Source: Clostridiales bacterium
GTDB taxonomy: Bacteria > Bacillota > Clostridia > Ch29
Assembly: GCA_012728565.1 (NCBI GenBank)
Contig: JAAYEV010000157.1
Span: 1 to 35,291 of the forward strand
DNA length: 35,291 nt
Direction: 5' to 3'
Both the position numbers and the translations under genes were made by a program. Of this stretch, positions 8,326 to 17,674 are shown piece after piece (within the stretch, counting starts at the first letter, position 1; each line of letters opens with the position of its first letter). A model generated the notes under the pieces. It did no database searches. It was not told the DNA's origin and saw nothing but the letters and a program-made list of their open reading frames with translations.

Positions 8326-8362
8326 ATAAGGCTTCATGAATACCCTATTCATGAAGCCTTAT
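8326..8362. terminator. Perfect 17-bp inverted repeat between convergent genes, probable bidirectional terminator
   Basis: ATAAGGCTTCATGAATA-CCC-TATTCATGAAGCCTTAT, lies between the plus-strand cassette end (8281) and the spoIVA stop (8438). U-tracts are weak. Confidence 0.55.
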
Positions 8363-8437
8363 TCCGTTTCTTATAAACTTACTGTTTTTCTCCCACCGAG
8401 AACCCCTTATCAACTCTATGCCCCGGGCAGCTCTCAA

Positions 8438-9949
8438 TTACAAGATTATGCAGATAAATCCTCCGCTTCCTTCGTTGACTATCCTTTGAAGGGTAAGTTG
8501 GAGCTTTGACTGCGCATCCTCCGGCATCTTCAAAAGTTTATTCTGAAGCTGCTCCCGTACCAGGTCATACAGCGATTTGCCGAATATATTGGACTCCCAC
8601 AGCTTGGAGGGGTTGTTCTCAAACTCCGAGATAAGGTAGTTAAGCAGCTCTTCACTCTGCTTTTCGGTACCCACCAGCGGGGAAACTTCCGTCTGGATGT
8701 CCGCCCTGATCATGTGTATTGACGGAGCGCTGGCCTTAAGCCTTACCCCAAACCGGCTTCCCTGCTTGAATATCTCCGGCTCCTCCAGTATCAGCTCATC
8801 CAGCTTGGGAGCCACCACGCCGTAGCCGCTGTCCCATACGTCCTTCAAGGCGGAGGCTACCCTGTCATAGTGCTTCTTGGCCTTTGACAGCTCCTCCACA
8901 AGCCCAAGGAGCTGATGTTCCCCTTCCAGGGAATACCCGCTGATTTCACCGATAACCCTGTAAAACAGACCGGCCTCGGTTTTGACCTTGATTCGGGCAA
9001 TACCTTCACCAAGGCTAATATCGTCCAGTTCCGCCTCTTCCACGAATTCATATATGCTGAAGGCCTCGGGTATTTCTTCGGTATCCTTTAGTCTTCTCAC
9101 TTCACCGGTGCTTTCCCTGACCGCGTTGATTATATCCTGCTTAAGCCAGTGCTCTATGTCAAGGCCGTCTATCCAGCGCGGCAGGTCTATATGTATTTCG
9201 GTAACCGGAAACTCGAACAGTATCCTTTCCAGGATGTAGTGCACGTCGTCCATGGACATGTTCATGCAGTCCATGACACATACCGGCACCTGGTATTTTG
9301 CTTCCAAGGCTTCCGCCAGATTTCTTGTTTCCTCCGACCTGGGCCGGGTGCTGTTTAATACAATTACAAAGGGTTTGTCTAAGTCCTTCAGTTCCTTGAC
9401 CACCCTTTCCTCCGCCTGTATATAGTTTTGCCTGGGTATCTCGGTAATGGAACCGTCGGTTGTGACCAAAAGGCCTATGGTTGAATGGTCGGTTATTACT
9501 TTCCTTGTGCCCAGCTCCGCCGCCTCTTCGAAGGGGATCTTGTTTTCGAACCACGGCGTGGAAACCATCCTGGGCATTTCATCCTCCATATGGCCCAAAG
9601 CTCCCTTAACCATGTACCCAACACAGTCCACCAGCCTCACCCTGAACCTGGCGTTATCCTTCAATTCTATTTCAACCGCTTCGTTGGGTACGAATTTAGG
9701 CTCGGTAGTGGATATGGTGCGACCTGCGCCGCTCTGCGGCAGCTCATCCTTTGCCCTTTCTCTTATGTAGGGATTGTCTATATTGGGAAGCACCAAAAGG
9801 TCCATGAACCTCTTTATAAAGGTGGATTTCCCCGTTCTTACAGGGCCCACTATCCCAATATAAATATCTCCCTGGGTTCGTTCGGCTATGTCTTTATATA
9901 TATTGAATTCTCCCACCTCTTTATCCCTCCTTTTTACTAAATTGAACAT
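8438..9949 (-). CDS. spoIVA: Stage IV sporulation protein A (spore coat morphogenetic ATPase)
   Basis: NIYKDIAERTQGDIYIGIVGPVRTGKSTFIKRFMDLLVLPNI...DELPQSGAGRTISTTEPKFVPNEAVEI...RLVDCVGYMVKGALGH... ending GGFICIIL; typical SpoIVA. Confidence 0.97.
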   Translation of the reverse strand: MFNLVKRRDKEVGEFNIYKDIAERTQGDIYIGIVGPVRTGKSTFIKRFMDLLVLPNIDNPYIRERAKDELPQSGAGRTISTTEPKFVPNEAVEIELKDNARFRVRLVDCVGYMVKGALGHMEDEMPRMVSTPWFENKIPFEEAAELGTRKVITDHSTIGLLVTTDGSITEIPRQNYIQAEERVVKELKDLDKPFVIVLNSTRPRSEETRNLAEALEAKYQVPVCVMDCMNMSMDDVHYILERILFEFPVTEIHIDLPRWIDGLDIEHWLKQDIINAVRESTGEVRRLKDTEEIPEAFSIYEFVEEAELDDISLGEGIARIKVKTEAGLFYRVIGEISGYSLEGEHQLLGLVEELSKAKKHYDRVASALKDVWDSGYGVVAPKLDELILEEPEIFKQGSRFGVRLKASAPSIHMIRADIQTEVSPLVGTEKQSEELLNYLISEFENNPSKLWESNIFGKSLYDLVREQLQNKLLKMPEDAQSKLQLTLQRIVNEGSGGFICIIL

Positions 9950-9963
9950 GCTTTAACATTATA

Positions 9964-9992
9964 TATATATGAGTAAATACCGGTATTATTAC
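9964..9992 (-). promoter_or_regulatory. Candidate SigE-type promoter for spoIVA
   Basis: Minus strand GTAATAAT - 13 nt - CATATATA is a partial match to the SigE consensus (about GTCATATT / CATACACT); spoIVA is SigE-controlled in Bacillus. Confidence 0.35.
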
Positions 9993-10081
9993 TAAAAAAT
10001 AGGCCCTGCCCCGCCCGCGGGCAAGGGCGGAGCACACACCCCATCGGGAAGTGCCACGCACCTTGCCGGGTTCCGCCCTAT

Positions 10082-10113
10082 AAAAAAAGCCCCGGGGTCA
10101 TCCCCGAGACTCT
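10082..10113 (-). terminator. Intrinsic terminator downstream of gpsA
   Basis: Minus strand AGTCTCGGGG-ATGA-CCCCGGGGCT followed by TTTTTTT. Confidence 0.8.
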
Positions 10114-10135
10114 TTCGCAACCTGTGATTTGCGGC

Positions 10136-11152
10136 CTACCAACCCTCCGCAATCTCCTCGCTTTCATGGGTCTTGCTTCTCATCATAAGGTTTTCCACCG
10201 ACTTTTTCACATCCGCTCCTTCGAACAGTACTTTGTATATCTCGCTTGTTATGGGCATTTCCACGCCGTGGAGCATTGACAGCTCATAGGCGGCCTGGGT
10301 TGCCTTGACACCCTCCACCACCATGCGGGTGCCTGCCAGCACCTCGTCCAGCGTCTTGCCCTGCCCTATCTGTATCCCCGCCCGCCTGTTCCTGCTGTGC
10401 ATGCTGGTACAGGTCACTATCAGGTCCCCTATGCCGGAAAGCCCGGCAAAGGTAGCAGCCTTTGCACCCATCTTAACCCCCAGCCTCGCTATCTCCACTA
10501 TACCCCTGGTCATAAGGGCGGCCTTTGTATTGTCCCCGTACCCCAGCCCGTCCGAAATGCCGGCACCCAACGCCACAACGTTTTTTAGGGCACCCCCCAT
10601 TTCCACCCCGATTATGTCGGGGTTTGTATAAACCCTGAAGGCCGGTGCCATGAACAGGTCCTGCACATACTCCGCCATTTCACGGTCGGGGCTGGCCGCC
10701 ACCACCGTGGTAGGCACACCCCTTCCCACTTCTTCCGCATGGCTCGGGCCGGACATTGCCGCCACCCTGTTTTGGGGCAGCGCTTCCTTTATTACCTCGG
10801 AAAGTCTCCTTAGCGTGCCCGGGTCAAGGCCCTTGGCCACGTTTATAATCCTCTGTTCCGGTTTCACGAAAGGGGCTATGGTTCGCACAACGCTTCCTAC
10901 AACGTGGGATGGAACCGAGAATACTATTGCCTCACACCCGTGAATGCACTGTTCCATATCTCCCGTCGGATTGATATTGTCACCAAGTTTAACCCCGGGC
11001 AGGTATAATTCGTTCTCCCGGGTGTTCCTAATCGTCTCAAGCAGGTCCTCTTCCCGAATCCACAGGTTCAGGCTTACCCCTTTGCGTTCAAGTACCGTTG
11101 CAAGGGCGGTGCCCCAGCTTCCGGCTCCCACCACAGCGATCTTCGCGTTCAT
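10136..11152 (-). CDS. gpsA: NAD(P)H-dependent glycerol-3-phosphate dehydrogenase
   Basis: KIAVVGAGSWGTALATVLERKG..., FSVPSHVVGSVVRTIAPF, AAMSGPSHAEEVGRGVPTTVVAAS, GVEMGGALKNVVALGAGISDGLGYGDNTKAALMTRG. Confidence 0.97.
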   Translation of the reverse strand: MNAKIAVVGAGSWGTALATVLERKGVSLNLWIREEDLLETIRNTRENELYLPGVKLGDNINPTGDMEQCIHGCEAIVFSVPSHVVGSVVRTIAPFVKPEQRIINVAKGLDPGTLRRLSEVIKEALPQNRVAAMSGPSHAEEVGRGVPTTVVAASPDREMAEYVQDLFMAPAFRVYTNPDIIGVEMGGALKNVVALGAGISDGLGYGDNTKAALMTRGIVEIARLGVKMGAKAATFAGLSGIGDLIVTCTSMHSRNRRAGIQIGQGKTLDEVLAGTRMVVEGVKATQAAYELSMLHGVEMPITSEIYKVLFEGADVKKSVENLMMRSKTHESEEIAEGW

Positions 11153-11158
11153 TTTGAA

Positions 11159-11767
11159 TTAGTCCCCCTTTTTCGGTGATAGTTTTATGCTAACCTTTGA
11201 TTCCTGTCCCTTAAAAAGCCTTTTTATATTCTCCCTGTGCCTCAGAAGGGCAAAGGCACTTATAACCAGCGAAAAAGCAGTCATTTCCACCGAAAGCCTA
11301 AAGGCCGTAACCAGCACCGGGTAGAGCAGGGCGCAGACAACCGATGCCAGCGATACATACCTGGTTATAATTATGATGGACACCCCCACCGCAATGAGTA
11401 TAAGGGCAACCCGTAATTCAAGGCTTATCAGCACGCCGAGGGAGGTGGCTATCCCCTTCCCGCCTTTAAAGCCCAAAAACACCGGCCAGTTATGCCCGCA
11501 CACCACCGCCACGCCGGCGGCTATTGCGCCCATATCGCCGCCTCCAAGCAGCCTGCCTGCTATAACCGCCACCACTCCCTTTAACAGGTCTATTGCCAGG
11601 GCCATGGCGGCGGGTTTGCTCCCCAGCACCCTGTTGACATTGGTAGCGCCGGCATTTTTGCTGCCGTGTTCCCTTATGTCTATTCCTCCCACTGCTTTCC
11701 CAATTATGTATCCCCCGTTTATGTTACCGACCAGGTATCCTATCAGGGACGAAACAATCAACCCCAT
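11159..11767 (-). CDS. plsY: Glycerol-3-phosphate acyltransferase PlsY
   Basis: IGYLVGNINGGYIIGKAVGGIDIREHGSKNAGATNVNRVLG..., GHNWPVFLGFKGGKGIATSLGV. Confidence 0.97.
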   Translation of the reverse strand: MGLIVSSLIGYLVGNINGGYIIGKAVGGIDIREHGSKNAGATNVNRVLGSKPAAMALAIDLLKGVVAVIAGRLLGGGDMGAIAAGVAVVCGHNWPVFLGFKGGKGIATSLGVLISLELRVALILIAVGVSIIIITRYVSLASVVCALLYPVLVTAFRLSVEMTAFSLVISAFALLRHRENIKRLFKGQESKVSIKLSPKKGD

Positions 11768-11770
11768 AGG

Positions 11771-13099
11771 TTATTCTCCTCCTTTATTCTTCCTTTCCCT
11801 GAGCACAATTCTAATGGGTGTACCCTCGAACCCGAAGGCCTCCCTGAGCTGGTTTTCTATATACCTTAGGTAGGAAAAATGCATTAGTTCCCTGTCATTC
11901 ACAAAAAGCGCAAAGGAGGGAGGTTTTATCCCGAACTGGGTTGCATAATAAATCTTCAGCCTCCTGCCCTTGTCGGAAGGGGGCTGGTTAATCAATGTGG
12001 CCTCCCCTATTACTTCGTTCAATACCCCGGTGGTAACCCTTTGCGCCACCGCCTGGGCTGTTTTGTCCACCAGGTCCAGTACCTTTCCCACCCTCTGGCC
12101 GGTCTTTGCCGATATAAAGACCACCGGTGCATAGTCAATAAACTTAAGCTTGTTTCTTATATTCTTTATGTATGCCTCGCTGGTCCCGGTTTCCTTTTCC
12201 ACCAGGTCCCATTTATTGACCACCACTATACAGCCCTTGCCCTCCTCGTGTATATGCCCGGCAATCTTGGTGTCCTGTTCTGTGGGGCCCTCGCAGGCGT
12301 CTATCACCAGGAGGCTTATGTCGCTTCTTGCCACCGCCGCCAAGGCCCTTATTACGCTGTATTTTTCCACCGCATCGTCTACACGGCTCTTTCTCCTTAT
12401 TCCCGCAGTGTCTATTAGTATATACTCCCTGCCGCCGGCTGTAAAGGGCGTATCTATGGCATCCCGGGTGGTACCCGGCACATCGCTCACAATCACCCTC
12501 TCTTCCCCCAAAATTTTATTTAGCAGGGAAGATTTGCCCACGTTGGGCTTGCCCAGTATAGCAACCTTGATTACTTCACTGTCCTTTTCTTCCTCCTCCC
12601 GGGAGGGAAGTCTTGACACCACCTCGTCCAAAAGGTCCCCCAGGCCAAGCTGCTGCCCGGCGGATATGGGTATGGGGCTTCCCAGGCCGAGGTTGTAGAA
12701 CTCGTAAACATGGTCCTCCAGTTTCTTGTTGTCCACCTTGTTGCACACCAGCAGAACCGGCTTATTGGTCTTTCGAAGCATGTCCGCCACCTGGTGGTCG
12801 GTGGAGGTTATCCCCTCCTGCACGTCCACCATGAATAAAATCACGTCCGCCGTGTCAATGGCAATCCCGGACTGTATCCTCATCTGCTCCAGTATAACGT
12901 CATCGGTTGAAAACTCTATACCCCCCGTATCTATAAGGGTGAATCTTCGGTCCAGCCACTCCACGTCGGCATATATCCTGTCCCTTGTCACGCCGGGGGT
13001 GTCTTCCACTATGGATATTCTTTTGCCCGCTATTTTGTTGAAGAAGGTGGATTTGCCCACGTTGGGCCTTCCCACTATCGCTACTATCGGTTTGGTCAT
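11771..13099 (-). CDS. der: Ribosome biogenesis GTPase Der
   Basis: Two tandem GTPase domains: [20 protein letters not shown] and [42 protein letters not shown]. Confidence 0.97.
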   Translation of the reverse strand: MTKPIVAIVGRPNVGKSTFFNKIAGKRISIVEDTPGVTRDRIYADVEWLDRRFTLIDTGGIEFSTDDVILEQMRIQSGIAIDTADVILFMVDVQEGITSTDHQVADMLRKTNKPVLLVCNKVDNKKLEDHVYEFYNLGLGSPIPISAGQQLGLGDLLDEVVSRLPSREEEEKDSEVIKVAILGKPNVGKSSLLNKILGEERVIVSDVPGTTRDAIDTPFTAGGREYILIDTAGIRRKSRVDDAVEKYSVIRALAAVARSDISLLVIDACEGPTEQDTKIAGHIHEEGKGCIVVVNKWDLVEKETGTSEAYIKNIRNKLKFIDYAPVVFISAKTGQRVGKVLDLVDKTAQAVAQRVTTGVLNEVIGEATLINQPPSDKGRRLKIYYATQFGIKPPSFALFVNDRELMHFSYLRYIENQLREAFGFEGTPIRIVLRERKNKGGE

Positions 13100-14421
13100 T
13101 GTGCACCCTCCCGGATAATATTTCGCAAAAAATCACCGCCGTGCACCTCGCATGCTTCTACCCTTACTCCAAGCCTTTTTTCCACCTGCGGCACCGATAC
13201 ATCGTCAAGGAATACCTCTTCTCCCGATTTGAGCATGCTCCTGGGAATAATAAGCCTTGCGCCCAGGTCTTTTCCCTGGAGCTGTTCCATTAAATCGCCG
13301 CCGGTTATAAGCCCCGCCACATCTATAGTCTGCCCGAAAAAATTATTGGTTATCGGGAACACCTGCACCTTTAGTCCCGGCACCTTTTCTTCTACTGTCC
13401 TTACCAGGCTCTCTATAAACCGGCAGGCCGCCGTTCCCGTGGCCACCGAAACCCTTCGGCTTGTTTGCCGCCCTGTGCCCAGTCCCTTAAGGCCCTGTTG
13501 GAACTGCTGCCCGAAAAGCGCCATCATCCCGATACCGTTTTCAAGCTGTGGAAAGTTCTCATAGGCCTCCGGCGGTGGAAGCGGCTGCCCCGCCTTCAGG
13601 TATAATTCGTCGGCGGCATACACAATCCTGCTGCCGTACCTTTGCAAAAAAGCGTCCTGCCACCGGCTTACCGTTTTTAACGCCTCTTCCGCATCGTGCT
13701 TATCCACGGCCCTCAGCGGGTACAGGCCTTTCCTGAACTTTGTTATGCCCACCGGTACCACCCCTATGCTGCGTATACCCTCCCCCATGTTAAACAGGTC
13801 CCCAAGGGTTTGCTCCAGGTTTTCCCCGTCGTTCAGTCCCGGGCACAGCACTATCTGGCAGTTTATCGAAAGGCCGTTTTCCAGGAAAAGCCGCATATAT
13901 TGAAGGGATGCCCCCGCCTTAGGGCTTCCCAGCATTTTTACCCTCAAATCCGGGTTTGTAGTATGTACCGATACGTTTAGGGGACTTATCCTGTACTTTA
14001 TTATCCTTTCCAGGTCCTCCGTCTCAAGGTTTGTAAGGGATATGAAGTTTCCCTGCAGAAAAGACAGCCTTGAATCGTCGTCCTTGAAGTACAGGCTCTC
14101 CCTCATTCCCCGGGGCAGTTGGTCAATAAAACAAAACACGCACTTGTTTTTGCACCTTTTGCCCCGGTCCATAAGACCGGTTTCAAACACCAGCCCCAGG
14201 TCCTCGTGGGGCTCTTTGTCTACCTCAAGCAGCCACTCCTCGCCCGAGGGTTTTTGTATCAAAACCTCTACGTATTCATCATTTATTAGAAATTTGTATT
14301 CCAAAACGTCCTCCACCGGCTGCCCGTTAATCTCCACCAGCTTATCCCCCGGCCGGACGCCCATTTCCTCGGCGATGCTTCCCTCTTCCACTTCCATTAT
14401 TAGATGGGCTTTCCCAGCCAT
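13096..14421 (-). CDS. DUF512 family protein: PDZ + radical-SAM-like Fe-S protein
   Basis: PDZ-like [38 protein letters not shown], then [44 protein letters not shown]-terminal [41 protein letters not shown]. Start at MAGKAH (SD GGAGGTAATAAGA) rather than MEVIRM. Confidence 0.9.
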   Translation of the reverse strand: MAGKAHLIMEVEEGSIAEEMGVRPGDKLVEINGQPVEDVLEYKFLINDEYVEVLIQKPSGEEWLLEVDKEPHEDLGLVFETGLMDRGKRCKNKCVFCFIDQLPRGMRESLYFKDDDSRLSFLQGNFISLTNLETEDLERIIKYRISPLNVSVHTTNPDLRVKMLGSPKAGASLQYMRLFLENGLSINCQIVLCPGLNDGENLEQTLGDLFNMGEGIRSIGVVPVGITKFRKGLYPLRAVDKHDAEEALKTVSRWQDAFLQRYGSRIVYAADELYLKAGQPLPPPEAYENFPQLENGIGMMALFGQQFQQGLKGLGTGRQTSRRVSVATGTAACRFIESLVRTVEEKVPGLKVQVFPITNNFFGQTIDVAGLITGGDLMEQLQGKDLGARLIIPRSMLKSGEEVFLDDVSVPQVEKRLGVRVEACEVHGGDFLRNIIREGAQ

Positions 14422-14511
14422 TCTTATTACCTCCATTTAGTACCTGATAATAATATTATATCACAAATATCAATCCGGAACATTACAACTATTATCCCAT
14501 TTTTCAGCAGC

Positions 14512-14554
14512 AAAGAAAAGGGATTCCGTACCTATTTCGCCAATACGGAACCCC
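14512..14554 (-). terminator. Intrinsic terminator after the YIEGIA/small-protein module
   Basis: Minus strand GGGGTTCCGTA / TACGGAATCCC 11-bp stem followed by TTTTCTTTG. Confidence 0.7.
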
Positions 14555-14570
14555 CTGCCGGCAAACACCT

Positions 14571-14765
14571 TCAGTGCTTTACTATTACCAGGCATCCGTT
14601 CTCCAGGTCGTGTACCATGCCCAAAGTAATCTTTGATAAAAGCAGCGCCACCCTTTCCATCTCCTTGCGGTCCCTCGCATAAAAAACCGGCGCTGCCGAG
14701 TGCAAAACCCTTTCCTTGTCGGTTGTAACCACTGCCAGAATAACTTCCTTCAAAGAAGTGTCCAT
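14571..14765 (-). CDS. Small protein linked to the YIEGIA-type protein (possible capping-complex-type subunit)
   Basis: MDTSLKEVILAVVTTDKERVLHSAAPVFYARDRKEMERVALLLSKITLGMVHDLENGCLVIVKH. Start follows the YIEGIA stop by a few nt; the ORF track start at 14861 would overlap the upstream gene heavily. Confidence 0.7.
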   Translation of the reverse strand: MDTSLKEVILAVVTTDKERVLHSAAPVFYARDRKEMERVALLLSKITLGMVHDLENGCLVIVKH

Positions 14766-14775
14766 AACTTCGCCC

Positions 14776-15669
14776 CTAATCCGCCGCCTTTCTCCCGGCC
14801 GGAGAATCCAGCGGCTTTCTTTTTGAGCTCTCCAGCACCGGGGTCTTTTCAATGGCTTCAATCAGGCATTCGATATCCGGCTCAAAGGAAAAAACCGCGA
14901 ACACGATATCCCCGCTTTCGGTGTTCCTCCTGGCAATGGGGGTGAACTCCGGCTCGTCCACGTCCTTTCTTATTCCCAGCTGGGTGGCGGCATTGTGCGC
15001 TATCGCCTGCCTCTGGCCCACGTTCCCCAGCGTAGCCCTTGCATTGTCGTCTTTGGGTATTATTCTTACCGCCAGCGCCCGGGTTAGGTATTTTTCCCTT
15101 GCCGCCGAAAGCCCCACGTTCATAAGCACAACCCCGTCCACCTTAAGAAGGGGACCCTCAAAGCTTATTTCGGCTTTAACCACCCTGGCAATATCCCCCA
15201 CCCTTTGGCCCCTTATGGAATACACAACAGCCGCAAAAACAAGCGCGCCAATCCCAATCCCTGCAGCGATATCCTTGGTAAGGTAAACCCCCAGGCTTAC
15301 CGACAGCGCTGTAGCCATTGAAATGTAGTTCCTGGCTTCGAAGGTTTTTGCTATATCCTCTATATAGTCCGAGCCCCTGGGCACCAGCTCGGTTCTGTCT
15401 ATGGTGTCCAGGCTGTCCCGTTCCATGCTCCTTATTTCCCTAAACTGCTGCGCCGCCAGCGCAAGGAAGGTAACCGCCGTATATTCCTTTTCCACCAGGG
15501 CGGGGATGGCTATGGCCCCAAGAGCGGAGGCAATAAACCCCAGCATAAGGTGCGTAATATAGCCCCTCGGGAAACTGGGGTACTGCCTGTAGTCAACCCG
15601 GAGCAGCAAAAACCGTCCCAGGCTGCCCGCCACTATTCCGGAAACCAGGATCCGGCCGTAGTCCTCCAT
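14776..15669 (-). CDS. YIEGIA-type membrane protein
   Basis: Contains SDYIEDIAKTFEARNYISMATALSVSLGVYL; several TM segments; start MEDYGRILVSGIVAGSLGRFLLLR placed just after the SpoIIP-like stop. Confidence 0.75.
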   Translation of the reverse strand: MEDYGRILVSGIVAGSLGRFLLLRVDYRQYPSFPRGYITHLMLGFIASALGAIAIPALVEKEYTAVTFLALAAQQFREIRSMERDSLDTIDRTELVPRGSDYIEDIAKTFEARNYISMATALSVSLGVYLTKDIAAGIGIGALVFAAVVYSIRGQRVGDIARVVKAEISFEGPLLKVDGVVLMNVGLSAAREKYLTRALAVRIIPKDDNARATLGNVGQRQAIAHNAATQLGIRKDVDEPEFTPIARRNTESGDIVFAVFSFEPDIECLIEAIEKTPVLESSKRKPLDSPAGRKAAD

Positions 15670-15673
15670 GACT

Positions 15674-16795
15674 TTATTTCTCGCCGTCCCTTTTATTTCT
15701 CCTGGCAAGGAAGCTTCCAAATTCCCTCTTTGCAAAGCCCCTTACCTTTGAAAACATTTCCCTGCCGCCGGTACTCAACAGCAGGAAGGCCAGCCCGCCA
15801 AGCCCGGCAATGACAAACAGCCATGTAAGCCCCGAACCGGTACCTTTGCTGCTCTGCTGCTCTCCCTGCACCCTCTCGCCCTTTGCGGTTGTACCGCCAT
15901 ACAGCGCCTTTGTGACTATTTCGGCAAAAATACCGGCGCTGTTTTCCGCCCTCTCCCTGGTATGCTCGTGGGTTCCGAATTCAAACAGCAGAACCCTTGG
16001 CGCAAGGTCCTGGTTGTAGTTTCCCCTGGCGTAGAATATGTCCCTTACAAAGCCGGGATGGGTATCGTCGGAAATAGCCTTTATCTTACGGGCCAGCTCC
16101 TCGTTTGCCTTAAGGTTTTGATTCCTCCTGCCCAAAACAATCCTTATCCTGGCCGCCGGGGTTTCGTTTATAGTGGTTATATAGTGCTCCTTGGGTATGG
16201 CGTCCCGGTGGATATCAAATATGGCATCCGGCCCTTTTTGCAGCAACCGGGTGGCGGTCCTCCTGGACCGTACATAGGAGTTGGCGTCATGGGGCTCATG
16301 GGACGTTGTATCAACGGTTGCCTTCACCCCGAATTTCTCAAAGCCTTTCTTGAAGGCTTCGCCAACTTCAACTATCCCACCGCGGCCCGGTTTGCTGTCG
16401 GTGCCGTCGGTAGGCACATAGGATTCCGCGTTGTGACTGAAATACAGCGCCACCTGCTTCTCCCTGCGGGCGGTCTGCATTGTCTCGGTTACGAATATCT
16501 CGTCAATCTCAGGCATTTTTACGTCTTCAATAAACTTGGCATAGGCTTTTTTGCCGTCGCGGTCCACTTCAACCACTTCGTACATCTTGTTATCCGTGCT
16601 GTGGTACCTGTCCCCCACATCCACCTCCCACGAAGTGGCGAAAATCTCTTTGTCGGTGCCCTGTTCAAACACCGTATAATACCCTTTGCTGCTGTGCTCG
16701 AACCCGCTGGTGTCGGCATATACCGTGCTTCCCGTAAACAGCAGCAGTGCTACCATCATCAATACGTACGCCTTCCATTTATTCTTCATTCCCAT
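15674..16795 (-). CDS. SpoIIP-family N-acetylmuramoyl-L-alanine amidase (stage II sporulation protein P-like)
   Basis: VALYFSHNAESYVPTDG..., GPDAIFDIHRDAIPKEHY, RIVLGRRNQN, HPGFVRDIFYARGNYNQDLAPRVLLFEFGTHEHTRERAENSA; N-terminal signal/TM and an extra C-terminal TM (GLTWLFVIAGLGGLAFLLL). Confidence 0.85.
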   Translation of the reverse strand: MGMKNKWKAYVLMMVALLLFTGSTVYADTSGFEHSSKGYYTVFEQGTDKEIFATSWEVDVGDRYHSTDNKMYEVVEVDRDGKKAYAKFIEDVKMPEIDEIFVTETMQTARREKQVALYFSHNAESYVPTDGTDSKPGRGGIVEVGEAFKKGFEKFGVKATVDTTSHEPHDANSYVRSRRTATRLLQKGPDAIFDIHRDAIPKEHYITTINETPAARIRIVLGRRNQNLKANEELARKIKAISDDTHPGFVRDIFYARGNYNQDLAPRVLLFEFGTHEHTRERAENSAGIFAEIVTKALYGGTTAKGERVQGEQQSSKGTGSGLTWLFVIAGLGGLAFLLLSTGGREMFSKVRGFAKREFGSFLARRNKRDGEK

Positions 16796-17474
16796 CCCCG
16801 CCGTTCCTTTGCTTATTGTCTTTTCCCTGTACAAACTCGCCCCTCTCAAAGGCCATATCTTTTTTTGCGGTGCCTCCCTGGATTTTTTCCCTGGTCTCCC
16901 CTATTACTTCCGCCAGGACCACGGCAAATACCCCGGCTATTACCGTGGCGTCAAAGGCGCCGGCTCCTCCAAACACTGTCCTTCCCGGGCTTCCGGTGTA
17001 CCAGTTGACCACCGCCTGCGCCAGGTCACTTAATACTATAGCCATTATACCGGCTATGAATGCGGACCTCCTGGACCTCCCCAGCAGGTAGGCAATACCG
17101 CCGCCAATTATTGCATACAGGTAATAATAGTTCATAAACTGGTTCTCTTCCGGCCCCGCGGGCAGAACCTTGCTCAAGGCATACACCGCCGCTCCCGCCG
17201 CCAGTGCCGCCACAACCGCCCTGGTCCTCTCCTTGGCGGTTCCCGCCCTGATAAACAGGTATACCGCCAGCGCAACCGGTATTATGGCCCCTCCCACATT
17301 TACTGCCACATTCCTGGTTATGCCAATGTCCGGTATGAAGGTGCCCACCAGCATCGCCGCGATTACCGCCAGGGCGCCTCCATCGGTAAGCCTTAACCTG
17401 TCCAGCACTCTGTGGGCTACCCCAAGCAATATCAACACCGATACAAAAACAAGTATCATGAAACCTACCGGCAT
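16779..17474 (-). CDS. DUF1614-type membrane protein
   Basis: Multi-TM protein with LTDGGALAVIAAMLVGTFIPDIGI...VAVNVGGAIIPVALAVYLF...AFIAGIMAIVLSDLAQAVVN...VFGGAGAFDATVIAGVFAVVLAEV. Confidence 0.78.
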   Translation of the reverse strand: MPVGFMILVFVSVLILLGVAHRVLDRLRLTDGGALAVIAAMLVGTFIPDIGITRNVAVNVGGAIIPVALAVYLFIRAGTAKERTRAVVAALAAGAAVYALSKVLPAGPEENQFMNYYYLYAIIGGGIAYLLGRSRRSAFIAGIMAIVLSDLAQAVVNWYTGSPGRTVFGGAGAFDATVIAGVFAVVLAEVIGETREKIQGGTAKKDMAFERGEFVQGKDNKQRNGGDGNEE

Positions 17475-17582
17475 TTCCTCACTCCATTCTTTAATTTTTC
17501 TTTATTTAGACTTCCCTCCGCCGAAAAAATCTATTCATTGCAAGGGCGTAGCAAGTCCCGTATCGTCCTTACATTTCGGCAC

Positions 17583-17611
17583 AAAAAAAAGAAGGAGAGC
17601 ATTTTCTCCTT
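17583..17611 (-). terminator. Intrinsic terminator downstream of pgeF
   Basis: Minus strand AAGGAGA-AAATGC-TCTCCTT followed by CTTTTTTTT; a second perfect 8-bp hairpin (GAAACCGG/CCGGTTTC) lies at 17618-17641. Confidence 0.8.
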
Positions 17612-17674
17612 AAGTAAGAAACCGGTTGCTTGCCCGGTTTCAAACGGCTGCTGCAAAGTGCCGGAGGATTCTAA

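Noticed and set aside
15962-17008. 348-aa plus-strand ORF
   Set aside because: Antisense to the SpoIIP-like and DUF1614 genes; shadow ORF produced by codon bias.
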